Shown here one piece after another: positions 6,715-7,980 of a stretch of 7,980 nucleotides of DNA. Numbering within the stretch: the first letter of the stretch is position 1; every line of letters starts with the position of its first letter. The position numbers and the translations under genes are program-made. Source of the stretch: Bacillota bacterium (GTDB lineage Bacteria; Bacillota; UBA4882; UBA10575); the NCBI GenBank assembly GCA_003511465.1, contig DOID01000029.1, positions 2,846-10,825 on the forward strand. The letters run 5' to 3'. Below the pieces are notes generated by a model. The model searched no databases. It worked only from the letters and a program-made list of their open reading frames with translations, and was not told where the DNA came from.

Positions 6715-7149
6715 TCACCTCCCGAATGCGCCTTCTTCAATACGTTTTTGCAAATAGCTGTTCTGTATGGCGCGAAAAGGCTGAAAATCCAAATATGATC
6801 TGATTGTTTCTTCATGAAACCTGACCCTCTCCTCCTCGGAACAGCAGTAGATAATTTCCCCGCCTTTTAACACCTGATAGCGCAAAAAGATTGGGGCTTT
6901 ATTCAATACCACTAGGTCAACCCGTCCAGCCTCTAGAGATTTTTCCAGTTCCAACACCAGTTCAGATTCGAGCCCATAGATGCTTTCCTGGACATAGGTT
7001 GCTGTTTCACCAAAAAATACAGCTATATCAATATCGCTCAATACCCCGGCTGCACCCTTCGCCTGTGATCCAAATAGGTATGCAAATCTAATATAGGGTT
7101 TTAAAGCTAGCACCTCAGCAATCTTTGTTTTCATTAACTCCTTTTTCAA
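6715..7149 (-). CDS. mntA: MntA-like minimal nucleotidyltransferase antitoxin
   Basis: The antitoxin enzyme of the MntA-HepT pair, a 144-aa minimal nucleotidyltransferase of the DNA polymerase beta fold. It carries the GSx10DxD motif: G27-S28, then D39-I-D41. A third metal-binding acidic residue is likely D78 in RVDLVVLN, so all catalytic residues are present. Members of this family transfer AMP from ATP to the active-site tyrosine of HepT and thereby inactivate it. The C-terminal stretch (SYLDFQPFRAIQNSYLQKRI) is typical of the group. The start is a TTG at 7149: AAGGAG (7157-7162) precedes it by 7 nt, whereas the ATG at 7134 has its purine run only 3 nt away. Stop TGA 6717-6715, followed at once by the hepT start region, so translation is probably coupled. 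A good promoter lies at 7213-7241. Confidence 0.95.
   Translation of the reverse strand: MKKELMKTKIAEVLALKPYIRFAYLFGSQAKGAAGVLSDIDIAVFFGETATYVQESIYGLESELVLELEKSLEAGRVDLVVLNKAPIFLRYQVLKGGEIIYCCSEEERVRFHEETIRSYLDFQPFRAIQNSYLQKRIEEGAFGR
6718..6723 (-). promoter_or_regulatory. Ribosome binding site of hepT, inside the end of mntA
   Basis: GGGAGG on the minus strand lies in the last codons of mntA and ends 8 nt before the GTG at 6709. It supports that GTG over the GTG at 6718, which overlaps the site itself. Confidence 0.55.
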
Positions 7150-7156
7150 GGTAATA

Positions 7157-7162
7157 CTCCTT
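7157..7162 (-). promoter_or_regulatory. Ribosome binding site supporting the TTG start of mntA
   Basis: AAGGAG on the minus strand ends 7 nt before the TTG at 7149. A weak initiator with a strong ribosome site is the best-supported start here. Confidence 0.6.
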
Positions 7163-7212
7163 ACTCTTAGAAAGGGGCGATTTCCCCTCCGTTTTTACCT
7201 TATATTACCCTT

Positions 7213-7241
7213 ATTATATACTCTACCAAATCCTCCCGCAA
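7213..7241 (-). promoter_or_regulatory. Promoter of the mntA-hepT operon
   Basis: TTGCGG (7241-7236) and a perfect TATAAT (7218-7213) are separated by exactly 17 nt on the minus strand, with AT-rich sequence upstream. Transcription would begin near 7206, giving a leader of roughly 57 nt. That leader contains a short inverted repeat, AGGGG/CCCCT (7173-7177 and 7184-7188), which could be a minor hairpin or an operator half-pair. Confidence 0.6.
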
Positions 7242-7378
7242 CTTTTAATAAAGTGTTAATCACCTATTATTTGTTAACGCAACAGCAATCCCGATCTGCT
7301 TAGATATTTCCTTGGAAGAAGGATAAAATATTTAAGGCCTTGATCCGGCAGGCAAGAGGAAATAAGGGCGGTGTAAAG

Positions 7379-7980
7379 ATGGCTTATACGGAAAATCAAC
7401 AATTTATTGTTGATCGAATAAACCCACAGTTAACTGACTCCCATTGGCAAGACTGGCGCTGGCAACTGAGAAATTCCATTAGAACCGTTCAAGCCTTTGA
7501 AAAGCTGCTCAATATTGACTTTGAAGCGGAAGAACGAGCAAAAATCGAAACAATCACCGAGAAATTCCCGATCTCGATTACCCCCTATTATCTTTCTTTG
7601 ATTGACCGGGAGCATTTTCGGGAAGATCCCATCTATCGACAGTCCTTTCCTAACCTTTTAGAAGCGAATATCGCAGAGTATGATCTTTGTGATCCTCTAG
7701 CGGAAGACAAAGACAGTCCCGTCCCCGGCATCACCCACCGCTACCCGGATCGGGTTTTATTTCATGTGAGCAATACCTGTTCTATGTATTGCCGCCATTG
7801 TACCCGCAAGCGAAAAGTAGGTGATCTTGATTACATCCCTTCCCGGGAAGTAATCAAAAGCGGCCTTGATTATATCCGCCGGTCGCCGGAGGTACGGGAC
7901 GTCTTACTTTCCGGTGGCGATCCGTTAATGCTTAGTGATGATTACCTCGAGTGGATCCTAGCGGAGGTGCGAGACATCCC
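7379..7980 (+). CDS. kamA: Lysine 2,3-aminomutase family radical-SAM enzyme (KamA), N-terminal part (3' end outside window)
   Basis: A PLP- and iron-sulfur-dependent radical-SAM aminomutase that moves the alpha-amino group to carbon 3, classically L-lysine to L-beta-lysine (lysine fermentation or acetyl-beta-lysine osmolyte synthesis). The 200 visible codons show the family order: WQDWRWQLRNSIRT near 23-36, ITPYYLSLID at 67-76, DPLAEDKDSPVPGITHRYPDR ending at 125, then the 4Fe-4S/SAM motif CSMYCRHC with C134, C138 and C141, and the SAM-contacting GGD at 179-181. Family members are usually about 400-470 aa; the PLP lysine and the substrate-binding acidic residues lie beyond the window. The cluster motif continues KRKVGD rather than RRFxGQ as in the well-known lysine enzymes, so a glutamate 2,3-aminomutase or another subgroup is possible. 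The ATG at 7379 is preceded by the moderate ribosome site AAGGGCGGTG (7364-7373). Divergent from mntA. Confidence 0.94.
   Translation, partial: MAYTENQQFIVDRINPQLTDSHWQDWRWQLRNSIRTVQAFEKLLNIDFEAEERAKIETITEKFPISITPYYLSLIDREHFREDPIYRQSFPNLLEANIAEYDLCDPLAEDKDSPVPGITHRYPDRVLFHVSNTCSMYCRHCTRKRKVGDLDYIPSREVIKSGLDYIRRSPEVRDVLLSGGDPLMLSDDYLEWILAEVRDI

Noticed and set aside
6715..7149. mntA starting at the ATG at 7134
   Set aside because: Its purine-rich stretch is only 3 nt away, too close, whereas the TTG at 7149 has AAGGAG at 7 nt.
7430..7615. Minus-strand open frame inside kamA
   Set aside because: Lies fully within the recognisable aminomutase coding sequence and has no family features.
1..7980. 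CRISPR arrays, tRNA/rRNA genes, insertion sequences, riboswitches
   Set aside because: I looked for regularly spaced repeats, tRNA-like cloverleafs, terminal inverted repeats with a transposase and conserved leader structures, and saw none.

Overview
The window reads as ordinary chromosomal DNA of an anaerobic, low-to-moderate GC Gram-positive bacterium (Bacillota, Clostridia-like). The evidence is strong AGGAGG-type ribosome sites, use of TTG and GTG starts, a type II lipobox, and a KamA-type radical-SAM aminomutase. The genus cannot be named from the sequence.

Layout, left to right. (1) 1-617, minus strand: the first 205 codons of a GH43 beta-xylosidase/arabinofuranosidase whose 3' end lies outside the window. 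(2) 705-5174, minus strand: a complete, very long Lhr-family DNA-repair helicase (1489 aa). It is directly upstream of the GH43 gene, but the two are separated by an 87-bp gap holding an inverted repeat and a plausible promoter. (3) 5175-5375: a divergent intergenic region with two copies, in opposite orientation, of the same 13-bp palindrome-plus-TATA element, one facing each gene. (4) 5376-5900, plus strand: a small glycine-rich lipoprotein of unknown function. (5) 5950-5993: a perfect 15-bp-stem hairpin between convergent transcription units. (6) 7149 down to about 6000, minus strand: an MntA-HepT toxin-antitoxin pair followed by a carboxymuconolactone-decarboxylase-like gene that seems to be broken by an in-frame TAA. 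A good promoter for this unit sits at 7213-7241. (7) 7379-7980, plus strand: the first 200 codons of a lysine 2,3-aminomutase family radical-SAM enzyme, running off the right edge.

The genes do not form a single pathway. The outer blocks (GH43, Lhr, KamA) look like core metabolism and repair. The middle block, about 5.2-7.3 kb, is visibly more AT-rich and holds accessory-type material: an orphan lipoprotein, a palindrome, a decayed gene and a toxin-antitoxin pair. I see no wholly new defence or genetic system here. The most interesting items are the mirrored divergent promoter/operator, the interrupted third gene of the toxin-antitoxin operon, the large palindrome without a T-tract, and the inverted repeat lying on the putative GH43 promoter.
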